Assembly: GCF_000499845.2 (NCBI RefSeq) | Contig: NC_023749.2 | Location: 16,956,786-17,020,785, forward strand | Direction of reading: 5' to 3' | Length of the DNA: 64,000 bases | DNA from: Phaseolus vulgaris | Lineage: Eukaryota > Streptophyta > Magnoliopsida > Fabales > Fabaceae | In this document: piece by piece, positions 20,082 through 32,700 of the stretch | Numbering within the stretch: position 1 is the stretch's first letter | How the letters are laid out: every line of letters begins with the position of its first letter | Notes under the pieces: generated by a model | Told to the model about the DNA's origin: nothing | The model's input: the letters and a program-made list of their open reading frames with translations, nothing else | The model's database searches: none | Translations under genes and position numbers: made by a program

Positions 20082-22992
20082 TCCCCTCCCTCTTGAAAAG
20101 GATTTGTTCTCAAATCCAAGGCTTTTGCTAAGGGGATGGTTGTGGCTGGGTGGTGTCCATCATCTCCTCCTTCTTGAGAAGATCTATCCTCAGATGTGCA
20201 TTCTTGAACTCGGATAGCAGCCTCTTGCTTCGTCAAGGTGTGTCCTCCCGGATCAAATATCAATCTATGTGAATCTTGAAACAAAGCAAAGGAGTTAGGG
20301 TGAGCCTTTGGAGAACAAATAAATGTATGAAGTTGCCATTTTTCTCTTGTTTTGGCCAACTTCTCACAATACCTCCCTTTTGAGGGTTGTAGGTGCCCTC
20401 TAATCCTTTTATATTTTCTAAAATTTCCAAAAGTAGTTACTTTTCCCTTAGGCATAAGCCTTTTAAGAGATGGTAACAACTTTAAAAAGGCAAGAGGACA
20501 TTGGGCACATACAACTTCAAATGGAGAAATATGAGTAATCTTGTGGACTACTCCATTGTATGCATGCTTATAAGGAAAAGGATTCTTATCCCAAGATTTG
20601 TGAGTGTCTTTCATGATGTCGTGAAGCATAAAAGGAAGAGCTATGTTTGCAAATGTTGAAGCTCTTTCATTTGAAAATAAATCATGGAAGCTTGTCACGT
20701 TTCTTGGGATGAGTTTATCCACATCCATGAAAAATGAAATAAGACCTTTTGTCGTCCTAGGAAGTTCTAATTTGAAATGTGTGTCTTCCCAAGGATCTTT
20801 TACAAAAGGTGAAGGAAGATAGAGTTCTTGGGACTTTGCTTTAGGTGTAGTTTGAAAACAAGAGGTATACCTAAAGTAATGTCTTTGAACTTCTTTTCTC
20901 ATGGGTGACAAAAGTTTTCCTCTTAAAAGCTCCAGAGTTTTATCAACTCTCATTTGTCCCATGAGTTCTCCTTCTTGTAGACTTTTTCTCTTATGTGCAA
21001 AGAGAGTCTTGTTGGTACAACCATGGTTTATGAAAATTTGTACATTTTGCAATGGTTGTCTCAATAAGACATGGCAAGTTGTTCTAGGCACTACTTCATA
21101 CAAAAATTGGTAGGTGCTTATAGATAACTTGTCATTCTTTTGGGGATATCTTAACACATTTGAGAAATAGTCTTGATCTATGCAAGCTTCTTTTAAAGAC
21201 TTTTCTTTTGTGCTTATGCTTGCAAGTGTTCCTTTATAATAGGAAAGGCTAGGTTGTTCAACAAGAAGCATGTTTGTAAAGGTATTTTCATTGTGCTTGG
21301 CTTGTTGAATGACCTTGTGGGAAGGAACACTATTCTCCCACGCCTTTTGTTTCCCAAAATTTTTCTCTTTTTCTATTTTTTCTTCATCCCTTTTGTGTTT
21401 CATTTGTATTTGGTCTTTTACCACCTGGGAATGTGGTAAAGGGCTAAGTACAAACTTCTTGTGCTTGTGGATGAAGAAATCTCGTTAGTTAGACCATTAT
21501 GCGAGGTTTTCTTATCAAATTGCCATGGTCTACCTAATAAGATGTGGCAAGCTTCCATAGGTACTACATCACACAAAACATTGTCTTTGTAGTTACCTAT
21601 AGAAAACTCGATTTCCACTTGTTTGTCTACACGTAGTTCTCCATCCTCATTGATCCATTGTAAATTGTAAGGTTTTGGATGAGGAACTACCTGTAGATTT
21701 AGTTTCTCAATCAATCTAGTGCTACAGCAATTGCAGCATGATCCACCATCCACAATAAGAGAGCATATATTTTCTAAAACTTTGCATCTAGTATGAAAAA
21801 TGTTCTCTCGTTGTGTCTCAATGGATGCACTAGGTTGATTGTGGAGGATTCTTTGAATCATCAATAAGTCCCCCTCCAAAGGATTTATCCTCTCTCCTTC
21901 CCCCTTTTCTTGTGTACTAGGTTCATCCTCACCACTTGTGTACTCCTCTTTTCCTTTAAAAAACAAAACCCTTTGGTTTGGACATTGTGCTTGCACATGC
22001 CCTCTTCCAAAACATTTAAAACACTTGGTGTCCCTAGCACGGATGTATGGGGTGGAGGCATCTTTCACTAAGGGTTTGGTAGTTTCTTTGGATTCGTCTC
22101 TAGGTGTACTACCCTCCCTTTTAAAGTCTTTCTTGGGATAAGAGTTGGAGTAAGAACCCACCCTTTGACTTGAAGTTTTGCGCAAATTTTGTTGTTCAAC
22201 TTTAATGCAAAGTTGAACCAAATCATTCAAGTCTTGATAGGGTAATAGTTCTACTCTATCTCTTATCTCAAGGTTGAGCCCACTTAGAAACCTAGCTATG
22301 GTGGTGGTTTCTTCCTCTCTAATGGATGCTCTCATCATGTAGAGCTCCATTTTCTGCCTATACTCTTCCACACTTAAGTTCTTTTGTTGGAGTCTTTGGA
22401 GCTTGTCCATCAACTCCCTATGGTAGTAGGAAGGTATGTGGCGACGTCTTAGGGCTCCCCTAAGGTCATTCCAATATTCTATGGGAGGCTCCCTATGAAG
22501 ACGTCGGTCTCTCTCTAGAGAGGTCCACCAATACATGGCATTGCTTTGGAAACTAAGGGTTGCTAAGGGTACCTTCCTCTCCTCACTCACCCTATGGCAA
22601 GCAAAGAGTTGCTCTACTTTCATCTCCCAATCTAGGTAGGCTTCTACATCTTCCTTACCATAGAAATGGGGTAGGTCTACCCTTACTTCCCTTGGGCTCT
22701 CTTGCTCCCTTTGTCTAGTTCTTCTAGGAGGTGGTTGGTAATAGTCATTAATTCTAAGGCTTCCCTCCCCTAGAGTCTCATTACTTTTAGAATGGGATGC
22801 ATGAGTTTTTTTTTATTTTTGTGAGTTTTGTGATTTCTCTTCTTGAGCTCTAGCCAACTCATTGATTTTGTTCTCATTCTCCAATTGTCTAAAAGAGATT
22901 AATTGTACCGCTTGTGAAACTTCTTTTAAAAGAGTTTTCAAAGATTTTACTTCACTTTCAATAGACTTTGGAGAGTGAGGAGAAGAAGACAT
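20048..22992 (-). pseudogene. A2 gag-protease polyprotein, broken
   Basis: The start codon is at 22990-22992 with the same N terminus as A1. An in-frame TAA at 22813-22815 arose by one substitution in an A-rich stretch. The gag core, CCHC knuckle and protease motif VDGGS follow in an open frame to about 21480, where loss of one T shifts the frame. The downstream frame (21424 to 20048) holds the second protease-like half and the decayed integrase tail and runs into the LTR. Unlike A1, this copy keeps the second protease-like half. Confidence 0.8.
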
Positions 22993-24833
22993 GGCTAAAA
23001 CTTGGTGTATATAGGTGTTTTACTTTGAGAAAGTTTAGGAAAGTTAAAGAAGGTAGTTTTCCAGGTAAGGGAGGTGAGTCACAAAGGACTACTTAAGTAC
23101 CAAGCCTTTTCCTTGCCAAAAACTATCCTCCAAAATCTTCACACAAGACTTTCTCTTAGTGAAACACTTAGAACACCAATAAGTTGAGAAATAAATGCAA
23201 GAAAACAATGTAAACTATCTATTCAACAAAGCTAGTCGGTTTAACACAAATTTAAAAACTAACCATGCAAAGCGTCAATACCAAAGCAAAAGAAAAGCAA
23301 ATTCAAACAAGTAACAATTACTAAACAAGAATGCTATACTATTCGGCCCTAGGTGAGGCTTCTTGGACACTTGGAGCCCTTGAAGACACACTCACCGTCT
23401 AAAACGTAATTAAAAGGGTAATTAACAATAAACCAAGTTGCAAAGGAATTAAGAAAACTCCCTTTGTTGATCCTCTTTTTGGTTAGTGCACTTCCTTGTT
23501 GTCTATGCTTGTTTGATCCTCCAAGTGTTTGTAGTGTTTTCTTTTTCAAGAATGCTTGTTTCGGCTTTGGCTTTGTCTTCTCCTTAGAATGATGGTCTTA
23601 ATTCTCCAAGTTCCAGCACCTATCAAAGGGCTAAACCTTAACCAAGTCAAGTTTCAATCCACATAAGCACCAAAGAAGAGAAGAAATTCCAGCACCCAAA
23701 TTAGAGGTCAAAGAACAAAAGCAAGAAACAATTAAATTGAATAAAACAGTACCACCAAAAGGATTTAGATTATGACAACTAGAAAGAGAGTCAAGAAATT
23801 AAAGCAACAAATAAAAGGTACTCAATTAAAGGTTGGCACACAAAAGAATTCCTAAAGAAAAGCACTAGATTAGATGACCAAATAAAAAAAAACAGCACCA
23901 CTGGAAAATGTTGTGGGCCAGAAAACGTGTTTGTTCCCCAATTTATGCTGAGCTGTATTTTTAAAATTTGACTCTGAAATTTGATATGCAAGATATTCAG
24001 GATCTTATCTAAAATCTGGCTTTGGAATCACTCAAAACGCAAGCACCATTTTTTTTAATAAATTTTGCAATTTTGGTGTTCAGTTAGGCCAGCTGGAACG
24101 CCTCAAATTTGCACTCTGATTTTAAAAGATTTATCATTTTTTTTTTGTTGCTTCTTTTGACCTAATTCTTTTTTTGTCCTTTCTATAACACTTTAAACTT
24201 GCATATTCCAGAGAATCAAAATTTTCCTATGAGTGGAAATATTTTTATGGATCAAAACAGCCAAAACAGAGAAGGTGAAAACAGGGGAAACTGAAAACTG
24301 GAAACAAAAACAGCAAGATACCAAAGTTTAGACACAATGGAAATTTGTGAAATAGAATTTGTGTATGATCTAAACACAAATGGAACTCAAACTAAAATTA
24401 AAAAGGCACCAAAAGAGCAAAGAACAGCAGATTCAAGCAATTAAAGAGACCCAAAATCAAGAAACAATCAAGCCAAATAAAAGGACTACTATGAATTGTT
24501 GACAATATGGATAAACATGACTTGACAAAACATGTATAGATTCAGAAAATTAAAGACTCAAAGCATAATATGAACCAAATAATGAAAGCAATAAAAACTC
24601 AAAAGCCTAAAAGAAAATAGCAACTCAAGGTGTATGGAATCTTATCACAAATTGCACAAGAACTTGTTCAAGATCAATTGAACAAGAGTGCTTCGGTTGG
24701 ATCTTCCACAAAGCACACCAAACAAATTAAAATGTAAAAAACAGCAAGACAAGTATGGAAATTAAATAACAATATGAAATAAAGAAGAACTAAAATTGAA
24801 AAGACTAAGAGCTACTCATCTTGAAGAACCAAA

Positions 24834-24846
24834 GCTCATGATACCA
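24834..24846 (-). promoter_or_regulatory. Primer-binding site of A2
   Basis: Reads TGGTATCATGAGC on the minus strand, the same one-base-longer variant as in A1 and A6. Confidence 0.78.
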
Positions 24847-24848
24847 AA

Positions 24849-25540
24849 TGATGATATTTTCATGAAGTTCTTCTTGAATCAATGTAGAGTAATGGGGCGG
24901 AAGCAATGAATGAAGGTGAGCAAGATCCTCCTAGGAGTGGTGTTGATCTTGTAGGTGCATGCTATGTGTGGTTATTGGGTGGTTCGGCCAGCCCAAGGGA
25001 AAAGATGAAGGAATTGAAGTTTAGAGCCTAGGATTCTAGGGAGAAGCAAAGTTGAGCACAAATGGGCAGCATAACTTTACTCACAATAAACTTGGAAAAT
25101 ACAAGAGATAGCCTTCCTATTTATAGGCTATAAAACCATAAGAGCTAAGCTAAGTGTAAATGAAATGAGAGCCAAATGAAATGCAACAATGACAAGGCAC
25201 ATGGCACATGCTTCATGTCCGGCCAAGTAAGTACCATTCTAGAATGTTCACTCTCTTTTACTTTCTAGCACTACTCTATTTACTAAGTACCCCTAATGGG
25301 CCTTTATGCAACAAAGCCTTCTTTTCACAAACCGTAGCTTGGCCCATGTATACGTGAAGCTAGACGGTCTAGGACTCTTCATAGATGCTCCTTATGTAGC
25401 CGCTCCTCTTCATGGCCTAGACGCTCCTCATCATGGCTAGACGCTCCTTTTTGAGGCTAGACGCTCCCATCATGGCTAGACGGTCTTAGTCTTGGAAGCT
25501 TGGCTTTCATAGTGTGGTGAGCTTGGGCCCTCTTCCATCA
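24849..25540 (-). repeat. A2 5' LTR
   Basis: 692 bp, almost identical to the 3' LTR. Its inner end reads TGATGATATT instead of TGATGGCATT, so the terminal inverted repeat is slightly damaged. Confidence 0.88.
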
Positions 25541-25545
25541 CCATA

Positions 25546-26332
25546 GGTATCGGGGAACACCCTGCCAGTGATTCGCTGGCATTTGGCGGTCTCGTCTCCC
25601 TCCACAGTCTTTCCTACCTGTGGGTATCGGGGAGGCGACACCAGTAACTAACTTTTCCCTCTTCGATTTCGTCTCCCTCCACAGTCTTTCCTACCTGTGG
25701 GTATCGCGGAGGCGACCCTGCTGATATTTTGGTTGGCGACGCCCGCGACGTCTCACGCTGGCGTCGCCCTTTGCGTCCTTCCAGGCGACGCCTCGGGCGT
25801 CTCATGCTGGCGTCGCCTTGGGCGTCATCTTTACCTTGACATTGACTTTGACCTTGGCCTTGGTCGACACCTGAGGATAGCGAAGAGCTCAAGGTTTTGC
25901 CCGTGCCATCCACGTGGCGCTTCTTGTATGGCTGATGGGACGTTCAGTCATTAGACTTGGTCCTGACTCCTACTGTGCCCCTGACCCACTTTCGTCGGCG
26001 CATCGTACCACTGGGCATTCTGTCGATACGACGTGTCCTGAGTTTAACCAGGGATGCCAGGGCCATCCTTCCATCTTCTGCCACGTGGCTCGATCGTGCG
26101 GTGCATCCATTCGCGTCGTTTAGCGCTCTAACTGCAATACCTCCATGTGCGTCGTTTGGCGCTCTAACCGCTATATTTAATTCTTCAAGACTTTGAAACT
26201 GCACTCATCATTTATGCGCCTTTCGTAACCTAACTGCACCCTTTCTCCTCTCGCGAAGAGTTCTTCCAGTGTCTGTTCCCACCGGCGTTTTACCTTTGCC
26301 AAAACTTCAAAACTCCCTAAGTCTACTCAAGA
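25546..26332 (+). promoter_or_regulatory. B spacer and promoter of the short antisense gene
   Basis: The first 350 bases hold two copies of the CTCCACAGTCTTTCC motif (about 25595-25640 and 25672-25717) and GGCGACGCC-like palindromes. From about 25880 it becomes promoter-like: CACGTG cores at about 25911 and 26083, then TATATTTAA at 26172-26180, and the start codon about 155 bases later. Confidence 0.55.
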
Positions 26333-27297
26333 ATGTCATCTTGTGCTACTCCCCCCAGGGTCGACCCCAAGGACCTGTATCTGTGGGCTTCGAGGGAGCT
26401 CCTTGACGAATGCTCCTGCTTACTCTCCACCAAGGCCATAAGGGAACACAAAGGGGATTCATGCTCCTATGATCACCGTGCCTTCGCGAGGAGGCACGAC
26501 GACGACATTGCTGTGCTCCCTTGCACTCTAGGGGAGCCAGTATGCGGAGATGAAATGGCCAGCGATGGGGTCCCCTTCTTTTACTTCTACCAGGTGGTTT
26601 TCAAGATCATCGGTGTGCGCCTGCCCTTCTCCCGGTTCGAGAAGGAACTGCTGACGGAGATCAATGCCGCTCCGGCCCAGTTATACCCCAACAGCTGGGC
26701 CTTTGTCAAAGCCTTTGACATTCTTTTCGGGTTTCTGGGTTGTGCTCCCTCGGTTGACCTCTTTCTTCACTTCTTTGAGGTGAAGTGGCAAAGGCACAAC
26801 CTCTGGGTAACTCTCAGTAACGTTCCTGGGAGAGTTCTCCTCACCCCCTTCCAAAACTCATTCACCGGGTGGAAAGGCCGGTTCTTCAAGATCTGCTGCA
26901 CTGACCTCGTTCCCACCGCTTTGGATGGTTTTCCACTGTACTGGGTGAGAGAGGCGAGGGCCCTCAAAACCAAACCCTTCAAGATGCTGGCTCCGAGTGA
27001 CCAAGTGGCTTGCCGGATTCTTGCTGAGGCGGGAGATTTGACTCTGCCACCTTGATCAGCTTGGAGTTCAACGCTGGAACTCTCGAAAAGTATATATGTA
27101 TGAGTCACTGCCCTAGAAACTTCCGCCTTTATTGTTTTCTATCTGTGCATGTTTTGCTTCATGGTGCCTCTGACACATTCATCGCCCTTGGTGCAGGTTC
27201 GAAAATAAACCAAGAGAGGAGGACACGACTTACCCGAGCTCTGCGGGCTGGGATCGGGGCTTCGTCTTCCTCCAGTGCTGACTCCGATGGCCACTGA
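26333..27297 (+). pseudogene. Short antisense gene (aORF-2) of B, one frameshift
   Basis: Starts MSSCATPPRVDPKDLY and has the same conserved domain as aORF-1 (LLTEINAAPAQLYPNSWAFV, SVDLFLHFFEVK, GFPLYW). A 1-bp loss near 27035 shifts the frame relative to the B2 copy. A 99-bp intron (27098 GTATGAG to 27196 GCAG) matches the aORF-1 intron position. The second exon encodes only about 32 residues (SKINQERRTR to SSADSDGH) and stops where the aORF-1 linker would begin, so the coiled coil is absent. Stop at 27295-27297. Role unknown. Confidence 0.75.
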
Positions 27298-27767
27298 GAA
27301 GTGGCTCGTTCGTGTTTTTGCATGATTTGTAATATTTGCCCCATTCGCGCTACTCCCATTGTATCGAACATTGCTTGTAACATCAACTTTTCTATACCAT
27401 ACTTGATTTTTTGCAACGCCGCTTTACTTTGCATACGTTTCGCATATTGCGCGCTTTTCCTTCGTCATGTTCCTCAACGGCGCCTGCACTCAGGCGACAA
27501 CTTCTTTCTTGGCGACGCCTTCACCTAGGCGACGCCTTCGCTCTTGGCGACGCCTTCCCCTGGGCGACGCCTTCACCTAGGCGACGCCTTCTTTCTTGGC
27601 GACGCCTCACATTACTTCAAACGGAGAAAGATAAAGGCTAAAAACCAAGGCACGGCTTTTTCTCAAACTTGTTTTTTCTTTTATTTGGGTGACCTCGTTA
27701 AAAAACCCCGGAAGGGGAAAAAGAGCGTCCCCTTTAACAAGACTGTTACATAGCTGCTTTACATAAG
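27298..27767 (+). repeat. GGCGACGCC palindrome repeats between aORF-2 and pol
   Basis: Non-coding. 27489-27607 holds about six copies of the 9-bp palindrome-like word GGCGACGCC separated by short T/C-rich linkers. The same word occurs in the B LTRs. B2 has a longer array at 56338-56488. Confidence 0.75.
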
Positions 27768-29136
27768 TCAACTAAAATAAAACTTCAGATTGGCTGCATT
27801 CCAACTGCGCGGGATAGGACCTCCATCCAAGGTCTCTAGGCTGTACGAACCGTTGCCCTTAGCCTCAGTAATTCTGAAGGGTCCGGTCCACTTGGGAGAC
27901 AGCTTATTCTCCAGCTCGTATGGGTGGGCTTTCCTCATCACTAGGTCGCCGATCTGAAACTGTCGTGGCTTTACCTTAGAGCTATATTGCCGCTCTACCC
28001 TTCTCTTCACTGCTTCAGCTTTTATTCTGGCTTCTTCCCTGGCTTCGTCTAGTAGATCCAGGTTTACCCGCCTTTCTTCGTTGGATTCCTCCACCACAAA
28101 GTTTTGAAAACGTGGTGAGCTTTCATGTATTTCTACTGGGATCATCGCGTCCGACCCGTACACCAGACTGAAAGGCGTCTCCATGGTAGAAGATTGGGGC
28201 GTGGTGTGGTATGCCCATACGATCCTTGGAACTTCCTCCGCCCACGCTCCTTTGGCCTTCTCTAACCTTCTCTTCAGCCCCCTCAGCAGAACTCTGTTTG
28301 CTGACTCCACTTGCCCGTTGGTCTGGGGGTGTTCGACTGATGCAAACACTTGCTTGATACCTATCTCAGCGCACAGATTTCTCAACTACTGACTGGCAAA
28401 CTGGGTCCCGTTATCGGATATCAAGCGCCTAGGTACGCCAAAGCTGGACCTTGTGCGCGGTGATCTGTGCCACGGGCTCTGCCTCTATCCATTTGGTGAA
28501 GTATTCGATGGCAATGATCAAATACTTCATCTGCCTGATTGCCAGTGGGATCGGGCCCAGGATGTCGATTCCCCATGTATGGAAAGGCCACGGGCTGTAT
28601 ATGGATCGCAATTCTTCTGGCGGCGCCTTGTGCCAGTCGGCGTGCTTTTGGCATTGCCTGCACCGCTGGGCGTGTCGCGCGCAGTCCTCTTTTACTGTTG
28701 GCCAGAAGAAACCTGCGCGTATCACCTTGGAGGCTAGAGACCTTCCCCCTACGTGGCTCCCGCAAATGCCTTCGTGGAGCTCCGCCATTATCCTGGTACA
28801 CTCGTCGCTACTTACGCACGTTAGGATAGGGTGTGCGAACCCGTTTCTGAACAACACCCCATCCACCAGAGTATATCTTGCGGCATTTCTTTTGACCTTC
28901 TTACCCTCTTCCGGCTCCACTGGGAGAGTCCCATCCGCTAGGTACCGTTTGTATGGCGTCATCCAGGTGTCTCCCTCAGTTAGGACACACACCTGCATTT
29001 GCCTTTCTTCTTCAGGCGTGTCCGCGTATGTGCTGATGCGGGGCGTCTTCAGCGTATCTTGGGTTAGAGAGCGATGATTCCTTGGACTTTCTCTTGATGT
29101 ACAGATCTGGAGGAAATTCACCCTGTCATCTTCCAC
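27768..29136 (-). pseudogene. B integrase, broken
   Basis: N-terminal zinc-binding part has H...H...C...C (HEGICGSH, then CRQCQKHAD). The core begins WGIDILGP (first catalytic Asp). Next come HPQTNGQVESAN with the catalytic Glu and a C-terminal domain with LSPKWTGPFRI. About 30 bases around the second catalytic region are deleted near 28441, just after a TAG at 28386-28388 that is CAG in B2. The segment with the second Asp motif (SDNGTQF) is still readable in B but out of the main frame. An intact integrase is not possible from this copy. Confidence 0.82.
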
Positions 29137-29163
29137 GAACTTACGCGGAGCTTTGAGCGTCTC

Positions 29164-29742
29164 CTAGATCACTGTCCTCTGCCTACCCCCCTTGCCTGAG
29201 CTGGCCAGCTTGGCAAGCAGGTCGGCTCTGGCATTCTGCTCCCTTGGGACATGTATCAGCTCAAGAGCGTTAAATGCTCCCTTCAATAGTTGGACGTATC
29301 TTAAGTATGCCGCCATCTGTGGGTCCTTCGCCTGGAACTCACCCGACACCTGCCCCGTAATAAGCTGGGAATCGCTTTTCACCAGGAGGTTCTGCGCGCC
29401 CATCTCCTTGGCCAGGAGCATTCCTGCTATCAGGGCTTCATATTCTGCCTGATTGTTACTTGCCTTGAAGGCGAAGCGCAGGGCTTGCTCAATCAGCACG
29501 CCGTTGGGTCCCTCCAAGACTATTCCCGCTCCGCTCCCTTGCTGGTTGGAAGAGCCATCAACCGAGAGCAACCACTGCGAGCCCACCTCCACCTCCTGTT
29601 CCCCTCCGGGCGAGAGTTCTGCTACAAAATCTGCATACACTTGCCCTTTGATGGATCCTCGAGGCTCGTATTGGATGTCGAATTCTGACAGCTCCACCGC
29701 CCAGCGTACCATTCTCCCAGCCACGCCAGGCTTCTGCAGCAC
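29164..29742 (-). pseudogene. B extra RNase H domain
   Basis: About 190 residues, in frame with the upstream RT but separated by TAG at 29746-29748; a second TAG (29164-29166) separates it from integrase. Both are CAG in B2. The domain starts WLLSVDGSSNQQGSGAG and contains NNQAEYEALIAG, LLVKSDSQLI and a VPREQNARADLLAKLA tail, carrying the D-E-D-D catalytic pattern of RNase H1. It follows a first gypsy RNase H, so the element has two, as known for the Tat lineage. Confidence 0.85.
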
Positions 29743-29745
29743 CTT

Positions 29746-32700
29746 CTATATAGGGAGGTTTGTCATCACTACCACCGTAAAGCTGTGGAAGTAATGACGG
29801 AGCCTCCTGGCTGAAAATACCACCGCCAGCGCTGCCTTCTCCAACGCCTGGTATCTGGTTTCCGCGCCTTGTAAGGCCTTGCTTAAAAAATAGATGGGCT
29901 TTTGAATCTGGTCCTGCTCCTGGACCAGCACTGAGCTGATAGCTCGCTCTGTCACTGCGAAGTACAGCCGGAGGGGCACGCCTGTTACCGGTTTGCAGAG
30001 GACCGGTGGCGTCGCCAGGTATTCTTTCAACTTAATGAAAGCCGCTTCGCATTCGTCAGTCCATGCGAAACGACTATTTCTCTTGAGGCACTGGAAATAT
30101 GGGTGCCCCTTCTCTCCCCCGGCAGAGACAAACCTCGAGAGTGCGGCCATCCACCCTGTCAGCTGCTGCACTTCCTTCACCGACGTCGGACTTCGCATGG
30201 CGATAATCGCTGCGCATTTGTCGGGGTTCGCTTCTATCCCCTTCTCTGTGAGCATAAAACCCAAGAACTTACCGGCCTCTACCCCGAAGACACACTTCTC
30301 AGGGTTTAACTTGAGGCGGTACTTGGATATTGTGACGAACAACTCCTCCAGGTCCGCCATGTGCTGTGCCCTATCCTGCGACGCCACCACCATGTCGTCT
30401 ACATAGGCGTACACATTCCTCCCGAGCATGGGCGCCAGGACCTTGTCCATTAACCTTTGGTATGTGGCGCCCGCGTTTTTCAGCCCAAAAGGCATCACCT
30501 TATAGCAATAACTGCAAGTCTCAGTCATGAATGCAGTTTTATTCTCATCTCTCGAGTGCATCTTGATCTCGTTGTACCCTGAGCAGGCGTCCAAGAAACT
30601 CAGCACCTTGCTGTCGGACGCACTATCCACCAAGGCGTCGATGCTGGGCAGCGGGTACGAGTCCTTTGGGCACGCCTTATTCAAGTCCGTGAAGTCCACG
30701 CACATCCTCCACTTTCCATTCGCCTTTTTCACCAAGACGACATTGGCTAGCCACTCAGGGTATTGAATCTCCCTGATGTGGCCAGCACTCAACAGCTTCT
30801 GCGTTTCGTCCTTCACCACCTGTTGTCGCTCCTCATTAAACTTTCTCCTTTTCTGGCGCACGGGGCAGACCGTGGCGTCCATGCTGAGGTGGTGACACAG
30901 GAAATCAGGGTCGATACCGGGCATATCCGAGGCGGACCATGCAAAGGCATCCAGGTGGTGCGAAATCACTTCTGCCACCCCTTCCTGTTCTTCTGGGCTC
31001 AGCAAACTTCCTAACTTGAATGTCTTGCCGCCAATCTCCCTCTGTACGGCGTTGGCCGCCGGTTGTTCCCTACTATCCTCCTCGACGGGCGCCGCCTCTT
31101 CCACGGGCGCCGCGTCGTTAGGGCCTTCCTCCATGTGTGCATCTGTTTCTGGCGTCGCCCTCGCGGGTGCGGCCTCGCCAGGCGTCGGCGCAGCGGGCGT
31201 CGCCTCCATCATCGTCGTATCTGCACACGACGGACGTTCGTACACCATGAACACGCCTCTCTTCGTTTTCAGGCTGTTCTCATAGCATTTTCTTGCTTCC
31301 TCCTGATCTGACTTGATGACTATCACCTTGCCACTGAGGTCTGGAAGCTTCATCTTCATGTGGCGTGTGGAGGCCACTGCGTTCAACCGGTTCAACGCCA
31401 GCCTGCCCAACAAGATGTTGTAAGCGGAGCTGACGTTCACGACCAAGTACCGGATATTTTCGGTACGCGAGGCCTCTCCGTCCGTGAACGTAGTCCTCAA
31501 TTCCAGATAGCCTCGGACTTCCACCTGGTTGTCCGCAAACCCGTACAGGCACCCTGTGTAGGGCCTCAGTAGGTCGGGGGATAATCGCAACTTATTGAAT
31601 GTCGACCAGAACATGACGTCTGCTGAACTCCCCTGGTCGACAAGTACTCTGTGCACCTTTCTTCCCGCCATGACGACTGAGATGACCACGGGGTCATTGT
31701 CGTGCGGCACCACGTCTCTGAGATCCCCTCTCGTGAATACGATGTCCGACTCCCACGGCGCACCCGAGAGTCTTTCTTCGATCGAGTTAACCCCCCTCGC
31801 GTATTTCTTCCGCTGGGAGGCGGTGGGACCTCCGCCGGAGAAACCTCCAGCTATGGTATGAACCTCGCCGAGAACCGGCGTCTCGTGTGCTGGTTCTTCC
31901 GCCGGCGGCGGCAAGGTGGCGGTCGTTGTGGGCTCCACGACATAATCCTTCAAAAACCCGGTTCTCACCAGCTCATCCAGCTGGTAACCCAACGAAAGGC
32001 AGTTATCAATGTGGTGACCGAAATCCTCGTGCAACTCACACCAAGAGTCTTTCCGAGGCCCCAACACCTTATCGGACTTCGCTGGTCGCCTCAATCTCTC
32101 AGCTATATTAGGCACGGCGATCAGGTCCTTCAATTCCACCACAAAATTGTAACTCGCCGGCCTTGTTCTTTCTCTGGCCGGGTGATCGCCTCCTGCTGGA
32201 CCCCGGGGCTGGGGCTTTCTGGCCTCGTAGGGGCGTCTCCCCTCGGGCTTCTTCCTTCCCGTCGTGGTCTCATTGACCCTGGCGGGTTGAGCTCGCGTCG
32301 GTCCCCTCGGGCGTGAGGGTACGACGCTGGTGCGCTTCACGCACACCTCTCCCTCAGAAGCGATATGCTCTACCGCCCGACGCCGTAGTTCTGCAAAAGT
32401 CCTAGGGCGGTTGCGAATGATGGATTCTCCGAAAGGACCGGGGCATACGCCTTTCACGAACGCGTACACAATCATAGGTTCCTCTGTCGTACCAACCTTG
32501 ACCACCTGGGCCCCGAAGCGGTTGATGTATTCCTTGAGGGTCTCCCCTTGATACTGTTTCACATCAAACAAATCGTAGGAGACGGGCGGTGGGGCTTTGT
32601 TTGCTAGGTATTGCTCCCTGAACAATCGTGACAGTTGTTGGAAAGATGTGATATGACCGTCCGGGAGGATGATGAACCAGTCCATAGCCATCCCAGTCAA

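Larger units (their letters stand above)
19390..25540 (-). mobile_element. A2: minus-strand A element in B
   Basis: 6151 bp, both LTRs 692 bp, perfect target duplication CCATA (19385-19389 and 25541-25545). Joining the flanks at the duplication restores the sequence found uninterrupted in B0. Coding capacity is lost through one nonsense codon and one frameshift. Confidence 0.92.

Noticed and set aside
31702..32316. 204-codon plus-strand frame opposite B gag-PR
   Set aside because: A shadow of the real minus-strand polyprotein, with no motifs.
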